Source: an uncultured Actinomycetes bacterium
GTDB lineage: Bacteria > Actinomycetota > Actinomycetes > Nanopelagicales > Nanopelagicaceae
DNA length: 64,000 bases
Assembly (NCBI GenBank): GCA_903834145.1
Contig: CAILHY010000027.1
Span: 1 to 64,000, forward strand
Direction: 5' to 3'
The translations under genes were made by a program, and so were the position numbers. Of the stretch, positions 9,294 to 16,757 are shown one piece after another; the stretch's first letter is position 1, and the number at the start of each line of letters is the position of its first letter. Under the pieces are notes generated by a model. The model made no database searches, was not told the DNA's origin, and saw only the letters and a list, made by a program, of their open reading frames with translations.

Positions 9294-9679
9294 CAGGTGG
9301 TCACCAATGGTAAGCCTTGTGCAATCCAATCGGTTACCCCATTGGATAAATTGAATATGGATGTAAATCCGGCCTTAGCCATCGCTGTCGTCGCTATTCC
9401 TGATCTACGTCCGCTGTGGCAATACACGGCATAAGTCTTGGTCTTATCCAACTTTGCGATTTCGTTATCGAAAGTCGTCGCTTCAACATCGATATTAATC
9501 GCACCAGCGATATGACCCGTCATGTATTCACCGCGTGTTCGAACATCAATAGTGACAACGCCCGACTCTTGAGTCTTTGCAGAAAATGCTTTTGAATCTA
9601 AGTTGGTAATTGCACTTCCGGAAGACGAACAAGCAGTAAGGGTAAGTGCGGCCACGAGGCCAAGAATGATTTTTTTCAT
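9293..9679 (-). CDS. rhodanese-like lipoprotein
   Basis: A 128-residue exported single-domain rhodanese. The signal peptide ends in a lipobox LTAC (Cys17), so the domain should be anchored outside the membrane. The active-site loop is CHSGRRS with catalytic Cys87, and the CDC25-like VDVRTRGEYMTGHIAGAIN strand-helix is present. It would carry persulfide sulfur from an acceptor on the outer face. It lies two bases downstream of the CstR-like regulator gene and overlaps the CoA-disulfide reductase gene by one base. Confidence 0.93.
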   Translation of the reverse strand: MKKIILGLVAALTLTACSSSGSAITNLDSKAFSAKTQESGVVTIDVRTRGEYMTGHIAGAINIDVEATTFDNEIAKLDKTKTYAVYCHSGRRSGIATTAMAKAGFTSIFNLSNGVTDWIAQGLPLVTT

Positions 9680-9681
9680 CT

Positions 9682-9969
9682 TTACGCCAAACTCAAGAAT
9701 AGTTTTTGAAGTTTCTCAGTCACCGCAGGAGCATTGGATTTGTCATCCTCAATGCATTCCTTCAGATTCGCTGCTATCAAGGTAAAGGCGGCAGTGTTAA
9801 CTGCCTTACCTACTGCCGCCATCTGATTAACAATCTCTTCACAGGTGCGACCTTCTTCGAGCATCCGCACTACTGCACCTAATTGTCCATGGGCGCGCTT
9901 GAGCCTTTTGGTGAGAGCATCCAGTTGCGCTGGATCTGAAAGTACGTGTGATGTGGCTTTAGCTGCCAT
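9682..9969 (-). CDS. CsoR/FrmR-family repressor, CstR-like persulfide sensor
   Basis: A 95-residue all-helical DUF156-family repressor. CsoR copper sensors use a Cys-His-Cys set; here both cysteines are kept (Cys43 and Cys72, 29 apart) but the position four residues before the second Cys is Asn68, not His. Loss of that His is the mark of CstR-type persulfide sensors. The context agrees: its operon holds two rhodanese-type proteins, and the facing operon holds a sulfide:quinone oxidoreductase. A G-tract palindrome at 10007-10024 lies 38 bases upstream of the start and is the likely autoregulatory site. A ribosome site GGGGGAAAAG precedes the ATG. Confidence 0.88.
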   Translation of the reverse strand: MAAKATSHVLSDPAQLDALTKRLKRAHGQLGAVVRMLEEGRTCEEIVNQMAAVGKAVNTAAFTLIAANLKECIEDDKSNAPAVTEKLQKLFLSLA

Positions 9970-10006
9970 CTTTTCCCCCAGTTGTACGAGTAGGAGGCAA
10001 CCCTAG

Positions 10007-10024
10007 CATACCCCCTGGGGTATG
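10007..10024. promoter_or_regulatory. CsoR/CstR-type operator upstream of the sensor operon
   Basis: Palindrome CATACCCC-CT-GGGGTATG: two perfect 8-base arms with a 2-base centre. This is the AT-flanked G-tract form bound by CsoR-family repressors. It lies 38 bases upstream of the CstR-like gene. An almost identical copy (15 of 16 core bases) is at 12065-12080. Confidence 0.85.
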
Positions 10025-10036
10025 TGTCAAACCAAC

Positions 10037-10183
10037 CTAGTGATGTCCTTTAAGGATCATTTTCACCATGCGGATATTGATCGCAATAAATCTCCAACTT
10101 TGAATAAACAAATTCTTGCGTGCACGCAAAGTTTCAGAAGTCGGTAGCGGAGCTTTAGCGATACTCAATTCCTCGTTTTCCAT
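10037..10183 (-). CDS. 48-residue conserved-looking protein of the sulfide oxidation operon
   Basis: A small reading frame downstream of the sulfide:quinone oxidoreductase gene. It begins MENEELSIAKAPLP and ends in a basic amphipathic or membrane-associated stretch (WRFIAINIRMVKMILKGHH). I favour the ATG at 10183 because an AGAGG ribosome site lies six bases upstream; an ATG at 10189 touches that site. From memory, short proteins of this shape occur beside sulfide:quinone oxidoreductase genes in other bacteria, but I cannot verify this here. The function is unknown; a membrane-peripheral helper for the oxidoreductase is possible. Confidence 0.7.
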   Translation of the reverse strand: MENEELSIAKAPLPTSETLRARKNLFIQSWRFIAINIRMVKMILKGHH

Positions 10184-10207
10184 ATCCATCCTCTTCTCGG
10201 GGCCAAT

Positions 10208-11665
10208 TTATTCTGGAATGAGAAACCACAAAGGTTTCGCTTTAGCTTTGTAGATGAACATGACGTGTAAAAGATATTTGATCCAGTGAGCAGCCAACCC
10301 AATTTCGCCGAAGGTGTCCTTCGCGCTTCGCCCGCTACCCGGATATTTCTGATAATCCGGTACGACTGGATACATAGTCATCGCCGCAGCAGTACCCGTC
10401 CTCATCCCTGATCCAGCAGATGCAATGCACGCGGCTCCCATATTCGCCATAGATGCGTGATGTGCTGGAGTGGATTCCCCTTTGAGGATTCTTTCGGAAA
10501 TCGTCAGCGCCGCCGTTTTACCCATAACACCTGAGGGCATGCCGGTACGAGGAGGAGATGGTGCGATCAAAGTACCGGTAACGCTTTTGCGAGGTTCTGA
10601 AATTTGGTGAGGTGGGGCAAAAGCAATACCTACTCCAAAAATATTTGAATAAAGGGGCGTTTGGTAGGTACTTGGCCAGTCCTCAGCTCGCCAGTCTGCG
10701 AATGCTTTAGGTGTGTAATTGGCATCGACTTTCATGAACCCACTTGGCGCAAACATTTCAGCGGAGATGTCCTCACCCGCAGCGTTAAATGCCTTCATAT
10801 CAACTCCTCTAAATGGAGGTAACAACATCGCAAAATCAAAAGTTAAGGAGCGCTTAATTCCATCTAATTGCTCGTAATGGATGACGCCTTCTTCGATCTT
10901 CTCTACATGCGATTGCAAGATTGCGTGTACTCCACGTTCGCGAAAGAGAGATTCGGTCCACAATTTACTTGTGGTTTCGAAGCCACTTTGCGTGAAAGTC
11001 ATTCCGCCCACACCAAAATCTCCGAGTTCGAATTCATTGGTGAGATAGACAACTTCTGCCAATTCACGAACGCCTGCCAAGCGCAATTCGTGTTCAACGT
11101 TAAATGCATACTCAAATGCCGCACCTTCACAGGTGCAAGTGCCGTGTCCAACTCCGATAACAAGTCTTTGGGCAACCCCTGCTTTCAATTTTGCGATGAC
11201 ATCTTTTAAATGCGAAGCGGCTTCGATTGCATGCGATGGGGTACAAACTGAAACTGTGTGACCGTCTGGCCCTAGGCCTGGTGTTGCAGCAAAATTAAGT
11301 TTTGGCCCAGTAGCATTAATTAAATAGTCGTATTCGATCTCGCCTTTTTCCCCGCTTCGTGTGGGATCGGTGTAACTAATTTCTACGAAGGCACGCTTGT
11401 GGAAACTATTTCCTTCAGGATGAATGGCAACGCCAAGCGCCTGATGGAGCACTATCCCTTTTCGACGATAAATAGGGGCAAGAGCAAAGGTCACTTGTTC
11501 GGTTGTCATCTTTCCTACGCCGACCCAAATATTGGAGGGAATCCAGTTCCATTTTGAATTCGGGGTTACGACAACTACTTCGTGCTCTTTCCCCAGCATT
11601 CTGCGCAAATGCAAAGCTGCAGTATGGCCAGAGATTCCTGCCCCGAGAATTACTATTCGTGCCAC
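10208..11665 (-). CDS. sqr: sulfide:quinone oxidoreductase-like flavoprotein
   Basis: A 485-residue FAD protein that should oxidise sulfide to sulfane sulfur and pass electrons to quinone at the inner face of the membrane. It has the FAD fingerprint GAGISG (8-13), then cysteines placed as in SQR: Cys141 (SVCTPSHA), Cys177/Cys179 (GHGTCTCEGAAFE) and Cys413 (MGAACIASAG). The C-terminal amphipathic part (HWIKYLLHVMFIYKAKAKPLWFL) fits membrane docking. It follows the thioredoxin gene by 32 bases and precedes a 48-residue protein. A regulated promoter with a CstR-type operator lies upstream of the thioredoxin gene. Confidence 0.88.
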   Translation of the reverse strand: MARIVILGAGISGHTAALHLRRMLGKEHEVVVVTPNSKWNWIPSNIWVGVGKMTTEQVTFALAPIYRRKGIVLHQALGVAIHPEGNSFHKRAFVEISYTDPTRSGEKGEIEYDYLINATGPKLNFAATPGLGPDGHTVSVCTPSHAIEAASHLKDVIAKLKAGVAQRLVIGVGHGTCTCEGAAFEYAFNVEHELRLAGVRELAEVVYLTNEFELGDFGVGGMTFTQSGFETTSKLWTESLFRERGVHAILQSHVEKIEEGVIHYEQLDGIKRSLTFDFAMLLPPFRGVDMKAFNAAGEDISAEMFAPSGFMKVDANYTPKAFADWRAEDWPSTYQTPLYSNIFGVGIAFAPPHQISEPRKSVTGTLIAPSPPRTGMPSGVMGKTAALTISERILKGESTPAHHASMANMGAACIASAGSGMRTGTAAAMTMYPVVPDYQKYPGSGRSAKDTFGEIGLAAHWIKYLLHVMFIYKAKAKPLWFLIPE

Positions 11666-11697
11666 GCGAGTGCTCCTTCCTGTCCTTTGCTACCTAG

Positions 11698-12066
11698 CTA
11701 CTTAGCGGCTTCATCTGCAGCGATCTTTGCACGAACTTCGTCCATATCCAGGGCCTGGACGGCATGAATAAGTTCATCAAAACTTGGAGCGGGCATGGCA
11801 CCAGGCTGACTGAAAACCAGAATTCCATCTTTAAAGGCCATCAGCGTTGGGATTGATGTAATTCCAGCCCCACCTGCGAGTTCGCGTTCTGCTTCTGTAT
11901 CGACTTTGCCAAAGGTTATTTCTGGATACTTCTCAGAAGCGGCCTCAAAGATCGGGCCAAACATTCGGCATGGTCCACACCAGGCAGCCCAGAAATCAAC
12001 AAGGACAATGCCATCTTTTAGTACGTCTTTTTCAAATGTTTCGTTCGTTAAGTTCACCGTAGACAT
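11698..12066 (-). CDS. trxA: thioredoxin
   Basis: A 122-residue thioredoxin with the classical WCGPC active site (Cys30, Cys33), VDFWAAW before it, and the cis-proline region GITSIPTLMAF. A C-terminal extension of about 15 residues is longer than in E. coli TrxA. It heads the operon with the sulfide:quinone oxidoreductase, so a role in reducing persulfides or releasing sulfane sulfur from carrier proteins is likely. The CstR-type operator at 12065-12080 overlaps its start codon. Confidence 0.95.
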   Translation of the reverse strand: MSTVNLTNETFEKDVLKDGIVLVDFWAAWCGPCRMFGPIFEAASEKYPEITFGKVDTEAERELAGGAGITSIPTLMAFKDGILVFSQPGAMPAPSFDELIHAVQALDMDEVRAKIAADEAAK

Positions 12067-12080
12067 ACCCCCTAGGGTAT
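12065..12080. promoter_or_regulatory. second CsoR/CstR-type operator, overlapping the thioredoxin start codon
   Basis: ATACCCCCTAGGGTAT differs from the core of the site at 10008-10023 by one base. It overlaps the ATG of the thioredoxin gene (12064-12066) and fills most of the 22-base gap to the upstream MFS gene. Bound repressor would cover the start region of the thioredoxin-SQR operon, placing both halves of the sulfide module under one sensor. Confidence 0.82.
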
Positions 12081-12088
12081 CACAGGAT

Positions 12089-13330
12089 CTAGGCGGTGGT
12101 TGTTCGTTCCTTAATTCTCAACGACCAGATACCTAATCCCGCAACGGGAATCGCGGCAAATAAACATAGCCAGGCGTATCCCAGGGTCCCGATGATCACT
12201 CCCGCTAGGGCGCCACCACCTGCACCCATGAGATTCATAACGAGGTCGCTTGCCCCTTGAGAGGAAGGGCGCAAATGACTTTCCATGGATTCAGAGAGAA
12301 GGGCTGATCCGGCAATCAAGGTGCAAGACCATCCAAGGCCTAGTAAGAAAAGTCCAATACCTAATGAAACGGAATCATGATTGGCAGCGGTGCCGGAAAT
12401 AAGCGCAGATAAGAGCAAAATCAGGACTCCGATTTGGATCACGCGTTTTCGACCAACTCTGTCACTCAAAATTCCTACGATTGGGGAAAATGCATACATG
12501 CCCAAAATATGAACGCTGATCACCAAGCCAATGATGGTAAGAGTGATGTCGTAATGTGACATATGAATAGGCGTCATCGACATGACCGAAACCATCGCCA
12601 CGTGACCAATTGCAATTGCGGCAATTGCAAAGAGAGCGATGGGGTTATTGCGAATAATTCGTAACGCTTCCTTTGCTGGAAGAGTTTGATGATGAATATT
12701 GCTTTGCTTATTGATGGCAATAGCAGTGAGGTAGGGATCAGGTCGCAAGAACAATCTGACCACAACAACAACTAGCGACAGTGAAGTTGCTGCAATGATG
12801 TAAGGGCCAACGAGTCTTGGCAAACCTAAAAGTTCTGCCAAGTTTCCAGAGGGTTGCATCAAGTTAGGACCGGCTACGGCACCGATCGTTGATCCCCACA
12901 CAACAAAAGATAATTGCCGAGATCGAGATTCGTTTGTTGCTAAATCAACGGCCGCAAAACGTGCTTGATAGCCAGCAGCCGATGACGCGCCTAACATGAA
13001 AGTCCCGCACAACATCAGAAAGAGAATCTTGTTAGCTCCGCCGATGATCGCAAGAACCGCCCCGAGGGAGCCGATGAAATAGCCGACGGAAAGACCTAAA
13101 CGCCTGCCCCCTCGTTGAGTAAGTCGAGAGAGTGGAAGAGCCATTGCTGCAGCCCCGAGCACAGCAGTTGTTTGAGCAAGCCCTGCCAAAGTTTCAGATT
13201 TGGAAATTGAAGAAACTAGCAGCGATCCTGCTGCCACAGTTCCTGCGACGCCGACTCCGCTGAGTACTTGAGAAATCGCCAAGACCTTAACAATTTTTCG
13301 TTGTGTGACTGAGGTCTCTTTGCTATCCAT
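12089..13330 (-). CDS. MFS transporter
   Basis: A 413-residue major facilitator protein with about 12 membrane segments. The loop 2-3 signature appears as LSRLTQRGGRRLGLSVGY (near residue 62-80) and the repeated form as GILSDRVGRKRVIQ (near residue 265). The substrate is unknown; this size and build fit a drug or small-solute exporter. It is upstream of the thioredoxin gene on the same strand, with only 22 bases between, but the CstR-type operator in that gap suggests the two are separately controlled. Confidence 0.88.
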   Translation of the reverse strand: MDSKETSVTQRKIVKVLAISQVLSGVGVAGTVAAGSLLVSSISKSETLAGLAQTTAVLGAAAMALPLSRLTQRGGRRLGLSVGYFIGSLGAVLAIIGGANKILFLMLCGTFMLGASSAAGYQARFAAVDLATNESRSRQLSFVVWGSTIGAVAGPNLMQPSGNLAELLGLPRLVGPYIIAATSLSLVVVVVRLFLRPDPYLTAIAINKQSNIHHQTLPAKEALRIIRNNPIALFAIAAIAIGHVAMVSVMSMTPIHMSHYDITLTIIGLVISVHILGMYAFSPIVGILSDRVGRKRVIQIGVLILLLSALISGTAANHDSVSLGIGLFLLGLGWSCTLIAGSALLSESMESHLRPSSQGASDLVMNLMGAGGGALAGVIIGTLGYAWLCLFAAIPVAGLGIWSLRIKERTTTA

Positions 13331-13452
13331 GAAAACATTCTATCGGCGCATCATGTACCCATATCGGATCTATCAAAATGAGTGCTGGGTCTGAGTCCGA
13401 CGTCTCTCTAAGAGCCCTTACCTTCGCCGTGTTAGAGGCGTACCGTCATAAA

Positions 13453-13473
13453 TGCAACAGAGTAAGTGTTGCA
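13453..13473. promoter_or_regulatory. inverted repeat upstream of the alcohol dehydrogenase gene
   Basis: TGCAACA-N7-TGTTGCA, a perfect 7-base inverted repeat with a 7-base spacer. It lies 31 bases before the alcohol dehydrogenase ATG, next to TATCTAT (13480-13486), a plausible -10 box. It may be a repressor or activator site. No adjacent regulator gene is present to assign it to. The rest of the 13331-13504 gap shows nothing else I can support. Confidence 0.45.
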
Positions 13474-13504
13474 GCGCAGTATCTATGTGAAAAGAGGCAA
13501 GAAA

Positions 13505-14560
13505 ATGAAGGCACTAGTTTACGGTGGACCTGGAATTAAGGAATGGAAAGAAGTTCCCAATCCCAAGATTATGCAGCCGGGCGATGCGATAGTGAAAGTT
13601 GATACAACTACTATCTGCGGAACTGACCTACATATTCTTAAAGGTGATGTGCCTGCGGTAACGGTGGGACGAATCCTTGGACACGAAGCAGTCGGAACTA
13701 TTACCGAATTAGGCTCGTCTGTTCAATCTCTTAAGGTAGGCGATCGCGTCATTGTTTCGTGCATCAAATCTTGCGGACATTGCGCCAACTGTAAAGCTGG
13801 CTTGTACTCCCACTGCCTTGGAGAAGAAGGTGCCTCCGGAATGGGTTGGATTCTCGGTCACTTAATCGATGGCACCCAAGCAGAATTCGTTCGCGTGCCT
13901 TATGCCGAGAACTCGCTCCATAAAATGCCTGCAGGAGTAACTGATGAGGAAGGTGTATTACTTTCAGATATCTTCCCTACCGGTTTCGAAATCGGTGTAC
14001 AAAGTGGTTACGTCAAACCTGGTGATACGGTCGCAGTCGTAGGTGCTGGACCTGTTGGTTTGGCAGCTATTGCTACCGCTGGACTTTATGGCGCCGCACG
14101 AATTATTGCGATCGATCTTGATGAAAATAGATTGATCAAGTCAAAGGAGTTTGGTGCCACCGATTACGTTCTAGCCAGCGCTGCTGACTGGAAATCCCAA
14201 GTAATGGCGATGACCGACGGTGCGGGTGTAGATGTAGCAATTGAGGCGGTCGGCACTCCAGCCACTTTCACTATGTCTACTGAAATTGTGCGCCCAGGTG
14301 GCCATGTGGCCAACGTCGGAGTCCATGGAAAGCCCGTGGAACTCCATGTTGAGAACCTCTGGATCCATAACGTAACAATCAGTATGGGTTTGGTGAATAC
14401 AAACACCACTCCGATGTTGCTTAAATTGATCGCACAGAAGAAACTTCCGGCGGCCAAGATGGTGACGCACCACTTCACCTTCGACAAATTCTTGGATGCC
14501 TACGACACCTTCTCCCGTGCAGCCGAAACTAAGGCTCTGAAGGTGGTTATACAGGGATAG
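13505..14560 (+). CDS. zinc-dependent alcohol dehydrogenase
   Basis: A 351-residue medium-chain dehydrogenase. Catalytic zinc ligands Cys38 (ICGTD), His60 and Glu61 (GHEAVG); a structural zinc lobe with Cys90, Cys93, Cys96 and Cys104; NAD(P) fingerprint GAGPVG (180-185). I chose the ATG at 13505 because an AAGAGG ribosome site lies upstream and MKALVYGGPG is the family N-terminus. Downstream lie a hairpin and an aldehyde dehydrogenase, so an alcohol to aldehyde to acid route is likely. The substrate (secondary or short primary alcohols) cannot be fixed from sequence. Confidence 0.93.
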   Translation: MKALVYGGPGIKEWKEVPNPKIMQPGDAIVKVDTTTICGTDLHILKGDVPAVTVGRILGHEAVGTITELGSSVQSLKVGDRVIVSCIKSCGHCANCKAGLYSHCLGEEGASGMGWILGHLIDGTQAEFVRVPYAENSLHKMPAGVTDEEGVLLSDIFPTGFEIGVQSGYVKPGDTVAVVGAGPVGLAAIATAGLYGAARIIAIDLDENRLIKSKEFGATDYVLASAADWKSQVMAMTDGAGVDVAIEAVGTPATFTMSTEIVRPGGHVANVGVHGKPVELHVENLWIHNVTISMGLVNTNTTPMLLKLIAQKKLPAAKMVTHHFTFDKFLDAYDTFSRAAETKALKVVIQG

Positions 14561-14573
14561 CCCAACGCTCCTA

Positions 14574-14602
14574 GAGTGCCAATCCATTAAGGGTTGGCAC
14601 TC
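14574..14602. terminator. hairpin between alcohol and aldehyde dehydrogenase genes
   Basis: GAGTGCCAATCC, loop ATTAA, GGGTTGGCACTC: a 12-base stem with one G-T pair, starting 13 bases after the alcohol dehydrogenase stop. No T run follows, so it may be a tailless terminator or a processing hairpin. It is not a CIRCE element (the arms are in the opposite order). Confidence 0.55.
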
Positions 14603-14692
14603 GGGATTGCTATAGAAGGCCCATAACACGCTGGTTTAGCGTTCCCACCACGAGGAGAGGCGCCCTTGCCGACCCTTCGCCAAGGAGAAAAC

Positions 14693-16219
14693 ATGGGAAA
14701 ATTATTTGTTGCCCCCGGACAACCGGGAGCAATCGCGAACTATAAGAGTCGCTATGACCACTGGATCAATGGAGCTTATGTTGCGCCATCTTCTGGTCAG
14801 TATTTTGAAAATGTAAGCCCTGTAAACGGCAAAGTCTTTTGCGAAGTTGCGCGCGGTAATGCCGCAGATGTTGAACTCGCATTAGATGCAGCGCACGCAG
14901 CTGCAAAGGCATGGGGTAAGACTTCTGTAACAGATCGTTCCAATGTATTGCTCAAGATCGCAGATCGCATGGAAGCAAATCTTGAGGCACTTGCATTAGC
15001 CGAGACGTGGGAAAACGGTAAGCCAATCAGAGAAACAATGGCGGCAGATCTTCCATTGGCAATCGATCACTTCCGTTATTTTGCTGGCGCGCTTCGTGCA
15101 CAAGAAGGAACACTTGGAGAACTCAACGATGACACAGTGGCATATCACTTCCACGAACCATTGGGTGTAGTTGCACAAATCATTCCGTGGAACTTCCCAA
15201 TCCTCATGGCGGTATGGAAGTTGGCTCCAGCACTTGCTGCAGGTAACGCCATCATCCTCAAGCCAGCAGAACAAACTCCGGTATCAATCCACTTCTGGAT
15301 GGATCTCATCAAAGACTTGTTGCCACCTGGAGTCCTCAACATCGTCAATGGATTTGGTGTTGAAGTTGGTAAACCACTTGCTTCATCACGGCGCATCGCC
15401 AAGGTTGCATTTACAGGCGAGACAACAACAGGTCGCTTGATTATGCAATACGCAGCAGAGAACATCATTCCTGTCACGCTAGAACTAGGAGGCAAGAGTG
15501 CCAACATCTTCTTCCGGGATGTTGCCTCTGCCAATGATGATTTCTACGACAAGGCGCTAGAAGGATTCACAATGTTTAACCTCAATCAAGGTGAGGTTTG
15601 TACCTGTCCATCACGTGCCCTTATTGATGCTCCGATATATGACAAGTTCCTTGCTGACGCGACAGCACGCACTAAGGCGGTAATCCAAGGAAATCCATTG
15701 GATACTGACACGATGATTGGTGCACAAGCAAGTAATGACCAACTTCAAAAAATCTTGTCGTATATAGAAATCGGTAAAGCAGAAGGTGCTCGCTTAGTAA
15801 TGGGTGGAGAACAAGTGGATCTTGGCGGAGACCTTTCCGGCGGCTTCTACATGGCACCAACGATTTTTGAAGGCAAGAACTCGATGCGTATCTTCCAAGA
15901 AGAAATCTTCGGACCAGTTGTTGCGGTGACGAAGTTCGATGGCTTTGATGATGCGATGACGATCGCCAACGACACTCTCTATGGTCTTGGCGCTGGTGTT
16001 TGGACGCGAGATACCAACACCGCATATCGGGCTGGGCGTGCAATCCAAGCCGGCCGTGTTTGGACCAACTGCTACCACGACTATGCCGCACATGCAGCGT
16101 TTGGTGGGTATAAGTCATCTGGTATTGGCCGAGAGACTCACAAGATGATGCTCGATCATTATCAGCAGACAAAGAATCTCCTTGTTTCTTACTCTCCGAA
16201 GAAACTGGGTTTCTTTTAA
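14693..16219 (+). CDS. aldehyde dehydrogenase (acetaldehyde-type)
   Basis: A 508-residue NAD(P)-dependent aldehyde dehydrogenase. Catalytic Cys303 in [11 protein letters not shown] and general-base Glu264 in LELGGKS; PWNFP at 166-170 for cofactor binding. The double-Cys GEVCTCPSR form is that of the acetaldehyde dehydrogenase (AldB/ExaC/AcoD) subgroup. An AAGGAG ribosome site supports the ATG at 14693. Upstream is an alcohol dehydrogenase, and downstream, after a terminator, a DUF779 protein, which from memory is a frequent companion of this aldehyde dehydrogenase subgroup. Confidence 0.94.
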   Translation: MGKLFVAPGQPGAIANYKSRYDHWINGAYVAPSSGQYFENVSPVNGKVFCEVARGNAADVELALDAAHAAAKAWGKTSVTDRSNVLLKIADRMEANLEALALAETWENGKPIRETMAADLPLAIDHFRYFAGALRAQEGTLGELNDDTVAYHFHEPLGVVAQIIPWNFPILMAVWKLAPALAAGNAIILKPAEQTPVSIHFWMDLIKDLLPPGVLNIVNGFGVEVGKPLASSRRIAKVAFTGETTTGRLIMQYAAENIIPVTLELGGKSANIFFRDVASANDDFYDKALEGFTMFNLNQGEVCTCPSRALIDAPIYDKFLADATARTKAVIQGNPLDTDTMIGAQASNDQLQKILSYIEIGKAEGARLVMGGEQVDLGGDLSGGFYMAPTIFEGKNSMRIFQEEIFGPVVAVTKFDGFDDAMTIANDTLYGLGAGVWTRDTNTAYRAGRAIQAGRVWTNCYHDYAAHAAFGGYKSSGIGRETHKMMLDHYQQTKNLLVSYSPKKLGFF

Positions 16220-16233
16220 CCACCATTCAACAA

Positions 16234-16274
16234 CGCGGGGGTCGCAGCCAATTGGTGCGGCCCCCGCGCTTTTG
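16234..16274 (+). terminator. rho-independent terminator after the aldehyde dehydrogenase gene
   Basis: A 13-base stem CGCGGGGGTCGCA / TGCGGCCCCCGCG (one G-T pair) with a 9-base loop, followed by CTTTTG. It starts 15 bases after the stop codon. Confidence 0.85.
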
Positions 16275-16277
16275 TTC

Positions 16278-16283
16278 TACAGT
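16278..16283 (+). promoter_or_regulatory. putative -10 box of a leaderless promoter (DUF779 gene)
   Basis: TACAGT followed by exactly six bases and then the ATG at 16290, with no ribosome site. The same hexamer and spacing precede the ABC ATPase gene at 40148. Confidence 0.55.
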
Positions 16284-16289
16284 TCATTC

Positions 16290-16706
16290 ATGACCCCATC
16301 ACTTCCTTCAAGAGTTGATGTAACAGAGGAAGCGTCTGTTCTACTGCGAAAACTTGCAGCTATTCACGGGCCTCTGATGTTTCATCAATCAGGTGGATGC
16401 TGTGATGGCTCGTCGCCCATGTGTTATTTAGCGGGTGAATTTCGAGTCGGCGGCTCCGATGTTTTCCTCGGTGAATTAACTGTTGATCACATTGATCAGC
16501 CGATTAAAGTCTGGATTTCACTGCCACAATTTGAGTACTGGAAGCACACCCATTTGACGATCGATATTGTCAAAGGACGCGGTGGAGGCTTTTCGCTAGA
16601 GGCCCCAGAAGGCTTTCGATTCCTGATCCGATCTCGCCTCTTCACCGACCAAGAATGGGCTCTATTAGAGAACGCCCCGATTTTGACTGGGGCCCTAGGC
16701 ATCTAA
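16290..16706 (+). CDS. DUF779 domain protein
   Basis: A 138-residue protein that I assign to DUF779 from its Cys-rich SGGCCDGSSPMC motif (about residues 32-43) and the central DHIDQPIKVWIS and GRGGGFSLE stretches. The function is unknown; members usually lie beside acetaldehyde-type aldehyde dehydrogenase genes, as here, and the cysteines suggest metal or redox chemistry. It lies downstream of a terminator and has its own leaderless-type promoter, so it is probably expressed independently of the dehydrogenase. Confidence 0.85.
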   Translation: MTPSLPSRVDVTEEASVLLRKLAAIHGPLMFHQSGGCCDGSSPMCYLAGEFRVGGSDVFLGELTVDHIDQPIKVWISLPQFEYWKHTHLTIDIVKGRGGGFSLEAPEGFRFLIRSRLFTDQEWALLENAPILTGALGI

Positions 16707-16757
16707 AAGCTGCGCTTATGGGGATTTCTCACCCTGTCGCTCCTATACCCTTGCCAC

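Noticed and set aside
14574-14602. CIRCE-like heat-shock operator
   Set aside because: The arms read GAGTGCCAA...TTGGCACTC, the reverse order of CIRCE (TTAGCACTC-N9-GAGTGCTAA), and the spacing fits a hairpin after the alcohol dehydrogenase gene.
15672-16226. Minus-strand frame of 184 codons inside the aldehyde dehydrogenase gene
   Set aside because: It is antisense to conserved catalytic parts of that gene and has low-complexity Ser/His/Arg content typical of shadows.
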